Part shown: positions 16,242 to 24,732 of the stretch, one piece after another
How positions within the stretch are numbered: position 1 is the stretch's first letter
How the letters are laid out: every line of letters starts with the position of its first letter
Made by a program: the position numbers and the translations under genes
DNA from: an uncultured beta proteobacterium
GTDB lineage: Bacteria; Pseudomonadota; Gammaproteobacteria; Burkholderiales; Burkholderiaceae_C
Direction of reading: 5' to 3'
Length of the DNA stretch: 53,666 bases
Assembly: GCA_903920695.1 (NCBI GenBank)
Contig: CAIXNB010000080.1
Location: forward strand, 1 to 53,666
The notes under the pieces: model-generated
Seen by the model: the letters and a program-made list of their open reading frames with translations, nothing else
Databases searched by the model: none
Told to the model about the DNA's origin: nothing

Positions 16242-18209
16242 TTATGCGGGCACCGAAGCCAGCCAGCCCAGGGCCGCCAGCAGCGCCAGGCGCCCGGCCG
16301 ACCGCTGCAAGGACAGCACGGCATCGGGGCGAAACAGCAGCGCTACCGTTCTGCGCGCCGGATGCACGGCGGCGATGACGCGACCATCCGAACCTTGGGC
16401 CGCGAGTACCCAGCCCGCCGGCAAGGCCGCCACCGGCAACCAGTGGCTGGCGTAAAGACCGACCCGAAAATCACCAAGCGCATCGAACACGCCACCGGCC
16501 ACCGCTTGACAATCCAATGCGCGACCATACTGCGGCACAGCAAGCGTTTCCAGCACTGCGCCATCCTGTTCCAGCAGGGCCAGCGCGGCGTTGTTCAGTG
16601 CCAGGGTCGGGCGGTCATCGCTTGCCGCCTCGTGCGTCCTTAGGGCATCAAGCGGGCCGTCGCCACGCACCAGCAGCGGCGCATCGGCGTCGAGTACGCA
16701 GCCGGCCTGTACCAGGGCTTCACGCGCCAGCGCGGCCAGGGCGTCACCGGCATCGAGAAAACACACGCGCGAAGCCGGCGGCGGTGGCGCCGAGACCATG
16801 GGTCCACGCGGCGACTGTCCAGCCAACACGCAAAACATGCCCTCGGCCTTGAGCCGCGTCTCTTCTTCCTCGCGCACCGGATCAGAATCCGCCAGCAAAC
16901 TGCCGCCGGTACGCACTTCGGCACAGTCGCCGATCAAACGTACAAAACGCAGCAGGGTCAAGGCTTCGCAACTGCCATCGGCACTGATGCGCACCGCCGC
17001 GCCGGCGTACCAGCCACGCCAGACCGCCTCCAACTCGGCAATGGCCGCGCGCGCATCGGTCTTGGGCATACCGGTCACGGTGGCTGGTGTCGCGTGCGCC
17101 AGCACAATGTCAAAAGCATCGACATCAGGTCGCCGGCGTCCCCGCGTGTGATCAATGGTGTGGATGATGGTTGAGAAGAAATGCAGACGCCGCCGCGTGA
17201 GCAGTTCGACCGAACCCAGTTCGCACACCAGCGCCTTGTCGTTGCGATCAGAGTCGGCGCACAGCGCCAGAGAAGCCTCGTCAACAGCGGAGTTGATCAG
17301 GGCCTTAGCCTGTTCGTGATCTTCCACCGGATCGCCGCCGCGCCGGAAGGTACCGCAAACCGGTGCCGTCTCAACCCACTGCGCATCAGCCCGCACCTGC
17401 ACATCGGGCGAGGCGCCGAAGATGCGCTCGCCACCACCGAGGTTGACGAAAAACATCGCCGGATAAGGATTGTCGCGGCGCAGCCGGGCAAAAGCAGTTG
17501 GCGCGTCAACCTGCACCTGGCGCCGGAAGGTTTGTGACAGCACCAGGGAGCGCAGCACACCGCGGCGCATCTGCTCGACACCGCGCGCCACCGCCTCGGC
17601 ATGGCCGCCCGCAGGCAAATCATCCTCAAAGCGCTCGGGCTGCACGGTCGCGATACCGGCCTGCGCTCCAGACACGGGCTGCAGGCCGGGAAAGCGCAAT
17701 TCGATCCAGCGATGCCCGGCGTCACCCGTCAACAACACACGCGCCGGCAGGAAGAGCGCCAAGCGACGCCGCCCATCGTCAATCACCGCGTCGGCGCGGG
17801 CCAGACGGTAGTAGTCAAAAGCCAGCGCGCCGTACAGACCCAGTTCACGCGGCTTAGCCGCAAAACTGGCCAGAAAGCGGCGCAACAAACCAATCACCGG
17901 ATGCGGCGCCGCATCCGACGCGGCAAAAGCAATTTCAAGCCGTCCCTGCACGCGCTCGAAGGTTGCCAGCGCAGCGAGTTTCCCGGCCAGCGCGCGGCCA
18001 ACATCGCCATGCGGCACGACGCGCAGCAAGTTGCCGTCCAGGTAGAAGCTCAGCAAGGGGTCCAGCGCCACCATGGCTTCGCGCCGGAACTGGCCCGGCG
18101 CCGTAACGTCGCAACCGAGCCAGGCACCGGGGCTGTGGTCCAGTGCCGCGATGGCGGCCTGGGCATCGGCGGCCTGGGCCGGACTTTCAATGCGTTCAAC
18201 GGCAATCAT
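16242..18209 (-). CDS. Chorismate-utilising synthase (TrpE/PhzE-like) fused to a degenerate glutaminase domain
   Basis: 655 residues. Residues ~190-465 form the chorismate-binding domain: IFGASPDVQV, APVCGTFRRGGDPVEDHEQA, EASLALCADSDRNDKALVCE (metal ligands kept), FFSTIIHTIDHTRGR and ATVTGMPK (usually VTGAPK). This is the branch holding fused TrpEG anthranilate synthases and PhzE. From ~480 to the end is a region positioned like their glutaminase (GATase1), but its catalytic triad is gone. LALNNAALALL replaces the GVCLGHQ nucleophile loop, LYASHWL replaces RYHSL, and LFRPDAVLSL replaces QFHPES. It probably makes isochorismate, or anthranilate with free ammonia; aminodeoxychorismate is less likely. 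Its ATG overlaps the preceding PchB-like gene by 4 bases. Confidence 0.72.
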   Translation of the reverse strand: MIAVERIESPAQAADAQAAIAALDHSPGAWLGCDVTAPGQFRREAMVALDPLLSFYLDGNLLRVVPHGDVGRALAGKLAALATFERVQGRLEIAFAASDAAPHPVIGLLRRFLASFAAKPRELGLYGALAFDYYRLARADAVIDDGRRRLALFLPARVLLTGDAGHRWIELRFPGLQPVSGAQAGIATVQPERFEDDLPAGGHAEAVARGVEQMRRGVLRSLVLSQTFRRQVQVDAPTAFARLRRDNPYPAMFFVNLGGGERIFGASPDVQVRADAQWVETAPVCGTFRRGGDPVEDHEQAKALINSAVDEASLALCADSDRNDKALVCELGSVELLTRRRLHFFSTIIHTIDHTRGRRRPDVDAFDIVLAHATPATVTGMPKTDARAAIAELEAVWRGWYAGAAVRISADGSCEALTLLRFVRLIGDCAEVRTGGSLLADSDPVREEEETRLKAEGMFCVLAGQSPRGPMVSAPPPPASRVCFLDAGDALAALAREALVQAGCVLDADAPLLVRGDGPLDALRTHEAASDDRPTLALNNAALALLEQDGAVLETLAVPQYGRALDCQAVAGGVFDALGDFRVGLYASHWLPVAALPAGWVLAAQGSDGRVIAAVHPARRTVALLFRPDAVLSLQRSAGRLALLAALGWLASVPA

Positions 18210-18508
18210 TGCTGCCTCCAGTGATCGCGCTCGGCGTCGGTAAAGGCGGCAATCAACTCACGGTAAACGCGCTCCACCACCGCCGCACTGGCACCCTGCG
18301 CCTGTGCCATGGCACGCACACGGGAGATGACCTGTTCAACGCGCTGCGGCGCCGTCACTTCGGCCTCGCTGCGCTTGAATCGAGCCGCCGCCAGCACATT
18401 GCCGCCACGCGCCGCCAGCAGGTCCACAATGGCCTTGTCAAGCCGGTCAATCTGGGCACGAATTTCGGCCAGGGACTGGCAGTCTGCGGGGGATTTATCC
18501 GGGTCCAT
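18206..18508 (-). CDS. Chorismate mutase-fold protein, PchB (isochorismate-pyruvate lyase)-like
   Basis: 100 residues from ATG 18508, preceded by GGGTGAGG; a GTG at 18520 would overlap the upstream gene. This is an all-helical AroQ-type domain. LAEIRAQIDRLDKAIVDLLA gives the first helix with its Arg. AAARFKRSEAEV gives the Lys loop that in PchB holds the lid lysine. VVERVYRELIAAF and ERDHWRQQ form the last helix. The RFKRSEA plus APQRV pattern is closer to PchB than to ordinary chorismate mutases. The ATGA overlap with the TrpE-like gene implies coupled translation and a two-step pathway from chorismate, possibly to salicylate. Plain chorismate mutase activity remains an alternative. Confidence 0.7.
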   Translation of the reverse strand: MDPDKSPADCQSLAEIRAQIDRLDKAIVDLLAARGGNVLAAARFKRSEAEVTAPQRVEQVISRVRAMAQAQGASAAVVERVYRELIAAFTDAERDHWRQQ

Positions 18509-18516
18509 TGAACACC

Positions 18517-19683
18517 TCACCCCGTCAGCACCAAATCACGCCACCCCACCAACTGAGCATCCGTGCGCTGCGCGCTCAGATCACCGCCATACAGAACCGC
18601 GTTGCGGGTCGACTGATTCATGTGTCGCTGAACCGTGTTCAGGCTTTGCAGCCAACCCGGTTGAAAGGTCTGACCGGACTTGAACTCCACCAAGGTAATG
18701 CCAGCATCCTGCTCCAGCAGCAAATCGACTTCATTGCCGATGTTGTCACGCCAGAAGTACAAAGGCTGGGCATTACCGCGCACGGCGCGCCATTTGAGTG
18801 CTTCAGTGACGGCCCAGGTCTCGAACAGGGCACCGCGGGCATAGTGGTTTTGCATGTCGCGCTCGGATGCAATACCCAGCAGCCAGGCGCACAGACCGGT
18901 ATCGAGAAAGTACAGCTTGGGTGTTTTAACGAGTCGCTTGCCAAAGTTGCGGTGATAGGGCGCTATGCGTTTGACGATAAAACTCGCTTCCAGCAAGTTC
19001 ATCCATGCGTTGGCAGTGGGCTGGCTGATACCGCAGTCATTGGCCAAGGCACTCAGGTTGAGCAACTGAGCGGTGCGCGCCGCGCACAGGCGCATGAAAC
19101 GCTGGAATGTGCCCAAATCCTGCACCGCAGACAGGCTGCGCACATCGCGCTCGACGTAGCTTGCCACGTAATCGGCGTAGTAGCGTTGCGTATCCAGTCC
19201 TCGGGCGTGAACGGCGGGGTAACCGCCCTGCAACAGGTAGCGGTCCAAAGACGTGGGCATGTCACCACTATCGGACCGCTCTTTGAGGCGCAGCGGATGC
19301 AGTTCGATCAGGCTGGCGCGTCCGGCCAGACTTTGTGTCACGCCCGCCAGCAAAGAAAATTGCTGCGACCCCGAAAGCACATACTGACCCATGCGGCCGC
19401 TGGCATCAACCCTGGTCTGGATATAAGACAGCAGGTCAGGCACGCGCTGGGCTTCGTCAAGAATCAGTGGCGCAGGGTAGCGCTGCAAGAATGCGCGCGG
19501 GTCAGACTGGGCAAACTCACGCAGATCAATATCTTCGAGCGACAACATTTGCCACCCCGGTAGCGCCTGGCGCAGCAATGTGGACTTGCCCGCCTGGCGC
19601 GGCCCGGTGAGCACCACGACCGGGTAACTGCGCAGCGAATTCAGCAGGAGTTCGGCGCTTGACCGGGTATAAAAAGCATTCAT
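18517..19683 (-). CDS. AAA ATPase with DUF4143 domain
   Basis: 388 residues. Walker A VVLTGPRQAGKSTLLRQ (about 22-38), Walker B PLILDEAQRVPDLL and the sensor-like YVLSGSQQFSLL are clear. The C-terminal half holds the DUF4143 region (FLDTGLCAWLLGI, FETWAVTEALKW, DLLLEQDAGITLVEFKSG), a restriction-endonuclease-like fold. Such proteins are widespread, mobile and of uncertain role. The ATG sits directly against a 37-base inverted repeat with no ordinary ribosome-binding site, so expression may be leaderless or hairpin-controlled. It ends 8 bases before the PchB-like start, but functional linkage is doubtful. Confidence 0.9.
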   Translation of the reverse strand: MNAFYTRSSAELLLNSLRSYPVVVLTGPRQAGKSTLLRQALPGWQMLSLEDIDLREFAQSDPRAFLQRYPAPLILDEAQRVPDLLSYIQTRVDASGRMGQYVLSGSQQFSLLAGVTQSLAGRASLIELHPLRLKERSDSGDMPTSLDRYLLQGGYPAVHARGLDTQRYYADYVASYVERDVRSLSAVQDLGTFQRFMRLCAARTAQLLNLSALANDCGISQPTANAWMNLLEASFIVKRIAPYHRNFGKRLVKTPKLYFLDTGLCAWLLGIASERDMQNHYARGALFETWAVTEALKWRAVRGNAQPLYFWRDNIGNEVDLLLEQDAGITLVEFKSGQTFQPGWLQSLNTVQRHMNQSTRNAVLYGGDLSAQRTDAQLVGWRDLVLTG

Positions 19684-19720
19684 ATTTGCTATTTTAAGAT
19701 TTAATCTTGAAATAGCAAAT
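19684..19720. promoter_or_regulatory. 37-base inverted repeat abutting the DUF4143 ATPase start codon
   Basis: The arms 19684-19701 and 19703-19720 (18 bases each) pair with one mismatch around a single central T. Each arm contains ATTTGCTATTT. It is AT-rich and ends at the base before the ATG (minus strand). It is an operator candidate, or a 5' RNA hairpin, and could also act as a terminator-like structure between ubiD and the ATPase. Confidence 0.7.
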
Positions 19721-19738
19721 TCCCAGCGCCGAGTTGAA

Positions 19739-21223
19739 TCACAAGCTCAGCGCCTGCCAAACCTGCTCCATCCGGGCCGTGACCTCGGGGCTCATCTTCA
19801 TGGTGCGTCCCCACTCGCGGTTGGTTTCACCAGGCCACTTGTTGGTGGCGTCCAGCCCCATCTTGCTGCCAAGACCGCTCACGGGAGAGGCAAAGTCAAG
19901 GTAGTCGATCGGCGTACTGTCCACCAGCAGGGTGTCGCGGGTTGGATCGACCCTTGTAGTCATGGCCCAGATCACGTCTTTCCAGTCGCGGATGTTGACA
20001 TCGTCGTCCACCACGATGATGAACTTGGTGTACATGAACTGGCGCAGAAAACTCCAGATGCCAAACATCACGCGCCGGGCGTGGCCGGGGTAGGACTTCT
20101 TGATGCTCACCACGGCAAGGCGGTAGCTGCAGCCCTCCGGCGGCAGAAAGAAGTCGGTGATCTCGGGGTACTGGCGCTGCAGCAGCGGCACAAACAACTC
20201 GTTCAAGGCCAGCGCCAGCATGGCGGGCTCATCCGGTGGTTTGCCGGTGTAAGTGGAGTGGTAAATCGGGTCGCGCCGCATCGTGATGCGGTCGATGGTG
20301 AAAACCGGAAACCAGTCCTGCTCGTTGTAGTAGCCGGTGTGGTCACCGTACGGCCCTTCCAGCGCATGCTCAAAACCGCTGGCGTGCGACGCATCAGGGT
20401 AGATGTGGCCTTCCAGCACAATTTCGGCTGAGGCAGGTACACGCAATTCGCTGCCCAGGGCCTTGACCAGCTCAGTACGACAGCCGCGCAGCAGGCCGGC
20501 AAACTGGTATTCCGACAGGCTGTCGGGCACCGGAGTGACGGCGCCCAGAATCGTCGCCGGGTCGGCACCGAGCGCCACGCACACCGGGTACGGTTGGCCC
20601 GGGTTCGCCGCGCCATGCTCCCGAAAATCGAGCGCACCGCCGCGCTGGGCCAGCCAGCGCATGATGACCTTGTTGCGAGCCAATACCTGCTGGCGATAAA
20701 TGCCCAGGTTCTGCCGCGCCTTGAGCGGCCCTTTGGTAATCACCAGGCCCCAGGTAATGAGCGGTGCCACGTCGCCGGGCCAGCAGTGCTGCACCGGCAA
20801 GCGCGCCAGATCGACATCCACACCCTCCCACACCACATCCTGGCAGGCGGCGCTGCGATGCTCCTTGGGCGCCATGTTCCACAGCGTTTTCACCAGCGAA
20901 CTCAAGCCCACCAGCTCCTTGAAGCCCTTGGGCGCCTCGGGCTCCTTGAGCGTGGCCAGCACGTGGCCGAATTGGCGCAATTCGCTGACATCGGACACGC
21001 CCATACCCATGGCAACCCGGCGCGTCGTGCCAAACAGGTTGCCCAGCACCGGCATGCTATGGCCAACCGGATTCTCGAACAGCAGGGCCGGACCGCCGGC
21101 GCGCAGGCTGCGGTCACACAAGGCGGTCATCTCCAGATAGGGCGAAACTGGCGCTGCAACGCGCTTGAGTTCGCCGACACGTTCGAGTTGGGCAATGAAG
21201 TCCCTCAGATCAGAATAGGCCAT
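19739..21223 (-). CDS. ubiD: 4-hydroxy-3-polyprenylbenzoate decarboxylase
   Basis: 494 residues, matching UbiD. Using prenylated FMN supplied by UbiX, it removes the carboxyl group from polyprenyl-4-hydroxybenzoate in ubiquinone synthesis. Visible segments are [57 protein letters not shown], the conserved [20 protein letters not shown] (residues near prFMN) and [20 protein letters not shown]. It starts 10 bases after the ubiX stop. Confidence 0.97.
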   Translation of the reverse strand: MAYSDLRDFIAQLERVGELKRVAAPVSPYLEMTALCDRSLRAGGPALLFENPVGHSMPVLGNLFGTTRRVAMGMGVSDVSELRQFGHVLATLKEPEAPKGFKELVGLSSLVKTLWNMAPKEHRSAACQDVVWEGVDVDLARLPVQHCWPGDVAPLITWGLVITKGPLKARQNLGIYRQQVLARNKVIMRWLAQRGGALDFREHGAANPGQPYPVCVALGADPATILGAVTPVPDSLSEYQFAGLLRGCRTELVKALGSELRVPASAEIVLEGHIYPDASHASGFEHALEGPYGDHTGYYNEQDWFPVFTIDRITMRRDPIYHSTYTGKPPDEPAMLALALNELFVPLLQRQYPEITDFFLPPEGCSYRLAVVSIKKSYPGHARRVMFGIWSFLRQFMYTKFIIVVDDDVNIRDWKDVIWAMTTRVDPTRDTLLVDSTPIDYLDFASPVSGLGSKMGLDATNKWPGETNREWGRTMKMSPEVTARMEQVWQALSL

Positions 21224-21233
21224 AGTGTGTCAG

Positions 21234-21851
21234 TCAGGTAGCTGGATCGCTCGGCACGGCGGCTTTGAGGCCACCCCAGCGCGGCGCCTGCGGCTGCGGC
21301 AGTCCGAGCAGATCAAGGACCCGGCTCACGGTGTGATCGACCAATTCGGCAACGGTCTGGGGCCGGTGGTAAAAGCCAGGCAGCGGCGGGAAGATGATGC
21401 CGCCCATCTCAGTGACGCTGGTCATATTGCGCAGATGTGCCAGATTCAGCGGCGTCTCGCGCACCATCAGGATCAAACGCCGGCGCTCCTTGAGTATGAC
21501 ATCGGCGGCGCGCGTGATCAGGTTGTCAGACAGACCATGCGCCACGGCCGCCAGGGTTCGCATGGAACAGGGCGCAACCACCATCCCGTCACACTGGAAG
21601 GAACCACTGGCAATGGCCGCGCCGACATCGTGCACCGGGTGCACCACATCGGCCAAAGCCTCGACCTGGAAGCGGCTCATGTCGAGCTCTTGCTGCAGGT
21701 TCAGCAGAGCGGCATCGGACACCGTCAAATGCGTTTGCACAAGGCCGAGCTCACGCAAGACCTGCAGCAGGCGCACGCCATAGACGGCACCGCTGGCGCC
21801 CGAGATCGCCACGACAATGCGCTTTTGCGGGGAGGACGCGACCAGATGCAT
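21234..21851 (-). CDS. ubiX: Flavin prenyltransferase
   Basis: 205 residues from ATG 21851 (a TTG at 21872 is an alternative). UbiX attaches a dimethylallyl group to FMN to form the cofactor of UbiD. The flavin-binding N-terminus RIVVAISGASGAVYGVRLLQ is clear, with GMVVAPCSMRTLAAVAHGLS, NLITRAADVILKERRRLIL and RETPLNLAHLRNM following. It lies between ubiT and ubiD in one minus-strand unit. Confidence 0.96.
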   Translation of the reverse strand: MHLVASSPQKRIVVAISGASGAVYGVRLLQVLRELGLVQTHLTVSDAALLNLQQELDMSRFQVEALADVVHPVHDVGAAIASGSFQCDGMVVAPCSMRTLAAVAHGLSDNLITRAADVILKERRRLILMVRETPLNLAHLRNMTSVTEMGGIIFPPLPGFYHRPQTVAELVDHTVSRVLDLLGLPQPQAPRWGGLKAAVPSDPAT

Positions 21852-21883
21852 GGACAAGGGCAGATTCGGCAAGCCGGCTCAAC

Positions 21884-22357
21884 TCAATGGGACGCCAGTT
21901 TGGCCTTCATGCGGGCCAGCACATTGGCCGGCTTGAGTTGCTCAAGGTTGAAGACCGGCAACTCGATCGCATCGATCGTGTTTTTAACCAGCAGACCCAG
22001 CTCGGTATCGCCTTCCATGGCGAGGCGGCGACTGAAGAACAAGGTATCCGGGTCTTCCTGACGCCGTGCTAGCAGCACGAAATCATGGGCGCTGGCGCTG
22101 ATGGTGAGATCCGCTTCGCCCTTGTTCTGGCAGGCCGTGAAACGGTCGTTGCGCCACTCGAAGTCGAACACCAGTTGGGCATCGGTCACACACAGGCGCA
22201 GCTTCTTGCCGAGCAGCATTTCGCGCACATCGCTGGCCAAGTTTTTCGCCAGTGCCAGGTTCAGACCGGTCACAAAGAAGAAGGAACCCGGATAAGCCGG
22301 TAGCAGGGCCAGGAGATTGCCGACCGGTTTGGGCAGCGTATAGGGAGTGGCGTGCAT
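21884..22357 (-). CDS. ubiT: SCP2-domain lipid carrier UbiT
   Basis: 157 residues from ATG 22357. The whole protein is an SCP2 (sterol carrier) domain: FVTGLNLALAKNLASDVRE, LGKKLRLCVTDAQLVFDFEW, ADLTISASAHDFVLLARRQE and RRLAMEGDTELGLLVKNTID. In E. coli UbiT replaces UbiJ as the lipid-binding partner when ubiquinone is made without oxygen. The neighbouring ubiU and ubiV make this assignment firm. Confidence 0.9.
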   Translation of the reverse strand: MHATPYTLPKPVGNLLALLPAYPGSFFFVTGLNLALAKNLASDVREMLLGKKLRLCVTDAQLVFDFEWRNDRFTACQNKGEADLTISASAHDFVLLARRQEDPDTLFFSRRLAMEGDTELGLLVKNTIDAIELPVFNLEQLKPANVLARMKAKLASH

Positions 22358-22382
22358 GGTGAATCCTTTATTTGGTCCGAGC

Positions 22383-23312
22383 TTACTGCGTTTCGGTGAC
22401 GCGCGGCAAGGCCGCATCCCGGCACAGGTCCAGACCCGGCTTGCCGTACCAGTAACCGTTGCAGGCCTGCTCGGGCATCAGGGGCGTCAGCGCCTGCCGC
22501 GCGGCCGCGGCGCTGGTCTGACCGCTCATCACGCCATGGAATAAATCGATGATCTCCAGTGTGTGCTGCGCCTGCGGGCTGATGCGTAGCACATCGACGC
22601 CAAGCTCGCGCATGCCATCAATTTCAGGCAGCAGGTTGTAGACGCGCGCCGATTGCGTCTGGATGCCGTTGAGCACCAGGAACTCCTCGCCCTCGCGCGT
22701 GCGCATCTGCAGGCCATCGGCGTGATCGATGCAGCGGAACTGGCAGTCGTCCTTAGGCAGGTTGTAGTGGCGCGCCGTGAAACAGCGCGCCGAAAATGCC
22801 AGCGGCATGCGGCCATAGGCAAAGACTTCGGTTTCTAGACCGACCGGGCGACCCTGTTGCAGTAGCCTGAGGTCGTCGCGCCCCATCTCCATCGGCATGA
22901 CCCAGCGTTTAATGCCTAGCGCCGCCATCCACTGCAGGGTCGGCAGGTTGTAGATGTTGAGGTGCGGACCGGCGACAAATGGCACCTTGCCCTCCAGGCA
23001 GTGCACCGCCCCCATGTCATTGGCCTCGACCATGAAGTCACCATTGACCGACATGTCGGCAATCTTGTGCAGCGTCGTGACGTCCGAGCCCGATTCGATC
23101 AGGACCTGGGTTGACAGAATGACTTCCTTGCCCGCCTCCTTGAGCGCCGCGGCAACACCGAGCCAATCGGCCAGACGCAACTCACGCCGGCGCGAGCAAA
23201 CGGTTTCGCCGAGGTAAACAATGTCAACCGGGGACTTGGCGACGGCCTCGTAAAAAGCCAACACGGTCTCGCGCGGCCAGTAGTAGAGCAGGGGACCCAA
23301 TGCAAGTTTCAC
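22383..23312 (-). CDS. ubiV: O2-independent ubiquinone hydroxylation protein UbiV
   Basis: 309 residues, U32 peptidase-like family. All four iron-sulfur cysteines known from UbiV fall in place: ETVCSRRRELR (Cys39) and the later cluster ARCFTARHYNLPKDDC then QFRC, with the C-x12-C-x3-C spacing. VMPMEMGRDDLRLLQ and FAYGRMPLAFSA are further family marks. With UbiU it hydroxylates the ubiquinone precursor without O2. The start MKLALGPLLYYWPRETVLAF matches the family. It sits 82 bases after ubiU, and that gap holds a hairpin repeat. Confidence 0.95.
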   Translation of the reverse strand: MKLALGPLLYYWPRETVLAFYEAVAKSPVDIVYLGETVCSRRRELRLADWLGVAAALKEAGKEVILSTQVLIESGSDVTTLHKIADMSVNGDFMVEANDMGAVHCLEGKVPFVAGPHLNIYNLPTLQWMAALGIKRWVMPMEMGRDDLRLLQQGRPVGLETEVFAYGRMPLAFSARCFTARHYNLPKDDCQFRCIDHADGLQMRTREGEEFLVLNGIQTQSARVYNLLPEIDGMRELGVDVLRISPQAQHTLEIIDLFHGVMSGQTSAAAARQALTPLMPEQACNGYWYGKPGLDLCRDAALPRVTETQ

Positions 23313-23334
23313 AAAACATCCCTCAAAGCGTTGA

Positions 23335-23379
23335 GGACAGAGCTAGCTAGCTCCGCGTAGCTGCGGTCTGTCCCGCAAA
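23335..23379 (+). repeat. 45-base hairpin repeat, copy A (ubiU-ubiV gap)
   Basis: The ends GGACAGA and TCTGTCC pair, followed by CGCAAA. The same 45-base layout recurs at 28664-28708, and a shorter inverted form at 50981-51017. It lies within the ubi transcript, so it would appear in the mRNA between ubiU and ubiV. Confidence 0.75.
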
Positions 23380-23394
23380 GTCTCAGGATAGCTT

Positions 23395-24438
23395 TCATTT
23401 CCATGGCCTGTGGTAGGCGCCCAGCGTGTGTTGTTGTCCTTCGGCAACCTTGTCCAGATCGGTCATCCAGACCGGCTTGGCCGAGTAGCGATGCGGGTTG
23501 TCGCGGCAATTGTCGATGGCTTCGCGCCAGACCTTGGTCACCTGCGCCACATAGGCCGGGCTGCGCTGGCGGCCTTCGATCTTGATAGCGCGCACGCCCA
23601 TCTTCATCAACTGCGGCAGCAAGGCCAGCGTGTTGAGGCTGGTCGGCTCTTCAATCGCGTAATAGTTTTTCTCGTCGCCGACATCGAAGCGGCCTTTGCA
23701 CAGCGTCGGGTAGCCGGCGTTTTCACCCGGTGCGTAGCGGTCGATCAACACGCCGTTCAGACGTGACTCGCGGCCCTGCGGCGTTTCCTGCCAGCGCACT
23801 GCCTTCGGTGGCGAACAGACGCCATTGGTGTTGGGCGCTTCGCCCGTGACGTAACTCGACAGCGCGCAACGCCCTTCGACCATCACGCACAGACTGCCAA
23901 AGCCAAACACCTCGATTTCGATAGGCGTCTTCTCCAGCACCTGCTCGACCTGCGTCAGCGACAGCACACGCGGCAGCACGGCACGCACAACGCCGAAATG
24001 CTCGTGATAAAAGTTGAGCGCCTCGTAATTTGTGGCCGAACCCTGTACCGACAGGTGCAGCCGCAGCTCTGGGTAGCGCTTGCAGGCATAGGCCATCATC
24101 CCGGGGTCGGCCAGGATCACGGCATCGACGCCGCTTTGCGCCGCGCGATCGATCGCAAGACACCAGGCCTGCGGATTGGCGGCCTGTGGATAGGTGTTGA
24201 GGGCGACGAATACTTTTCGACCACGGTCGTGCGCGTAGCGGATGCCGCTGGTGATGGCGGCTTCGTCGAAATTGAGCCCGGCAAAATTACGCGCGTTGGT
24301 GGCGTCGCGGAAACCCAGATAGACGCAGTCCGCGCCATTGTCGACGGCGGCTTTGAGCGCCGGCAGACTACCCGCCGGGCAGACCAGCTCAAGGGGTGCG
24401 GCAACAGGCGCAGGGGAATGGTCGGTAGTGGAATTCAT
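23395..24438 (-). CDS. ubiU: O2-independent ubiquinone hydroxylation protein UbiU
   Basis: 347 residues from ATG 24438 (a GTG at 24459 would add seven). U32 peptidase-like. The N-terminal barrel has LELVCPAGSLPALKAAVDNG and CVYLGFRDATNARNFAGLNF. The iron-sulfur cysteines are in GSLCVMVEGRC, TNGVCSPPK and PTLCKGRFDVGD, with the 7- and 17-residue spacings known for UbiU. IKIEGRQRSPAYVAQVTKVW is the family C-terminal mark. It is first in the ubiU-V-T-X-D unit. Members of the family were formerly annotated as proteases. Confidence 0.95.
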   Translation of the reverse strand: MNSTTDHSPAPVAAPLELVCPAGSLPALKAAVDNGADCVYLGFRDATNARNFAGLNFDEAAITSGIRYAHDRGRKVFVALNTYPQAANPQAWCLAIDRAAQSGVDAVILADPGMMAYACKRYPELRLHLSVQGSATNYEALNFYHEHFGVVRAVLPRVLSLTQVEQVLEKTPIEIEVFGFGSLCVMVEGRCALSSYVTGEAPNTNGVCSPPKAVRWQETPQGRESRLNGVLIDRYAPGENAGYPTLCKGRFDVGDEKNYYAIEEPTSLNTLALLPQLMKMGVRAIKIEGRQRSPAYVAQVTKVWREAIDNCRDNPHRYSAKPVWMTDLDKVAEGQQHTLGAYHRPWK

Positions 24439-24732
24439 ATCGCTAATGGCGTGGGCCACCTTGGCAGGTGTGTCGCTACCCGCCCCAACTGGCAGGCAAA
24501 GCGCAAGCTAGCGAAGGTATCAGAGCGCACGTTCAACTCCCATGACATAAGTCAACTCAGCTTGAGTTATCCCAACAGACACAGACCGGACAAGCCCGGC
24601 GGCACAATCAGGCACCCATCCCGGCAGTTGCGGTGTCCGTGAATCTTTCTAAAGATGCGTTGCAAATACCTTCACTATCAAAATCCAAGCGGTGAAAATG
24701 GCCGCTGCGCTCCAACTTGACTGCGACACCCC
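24439..24732. other. Intergenic region between ubiU and the MFS gene, with a small inverted repeat
   Basis: This 294-base divergent gap must hold the promoters of the ubi unit and of the transporter gene. The only structure I see is AACTCA-GCT-TGAGTT at 24554-24568, about 115 bases upstream of ubiU. No good match to the FNR/Anr consensus TTGAT-N4-ATCAA is present, although a redox regulator would be expected for ubiUVT. Confidence 0.4.

Noticed and set aside
24554..24568. FNR/Anr box controlling the ubi genes
   Set aside because: AACTCA-GCT-TGAGTT is a dyad but does not match TTGAT-N4-ATCAA in sequence or spacing.
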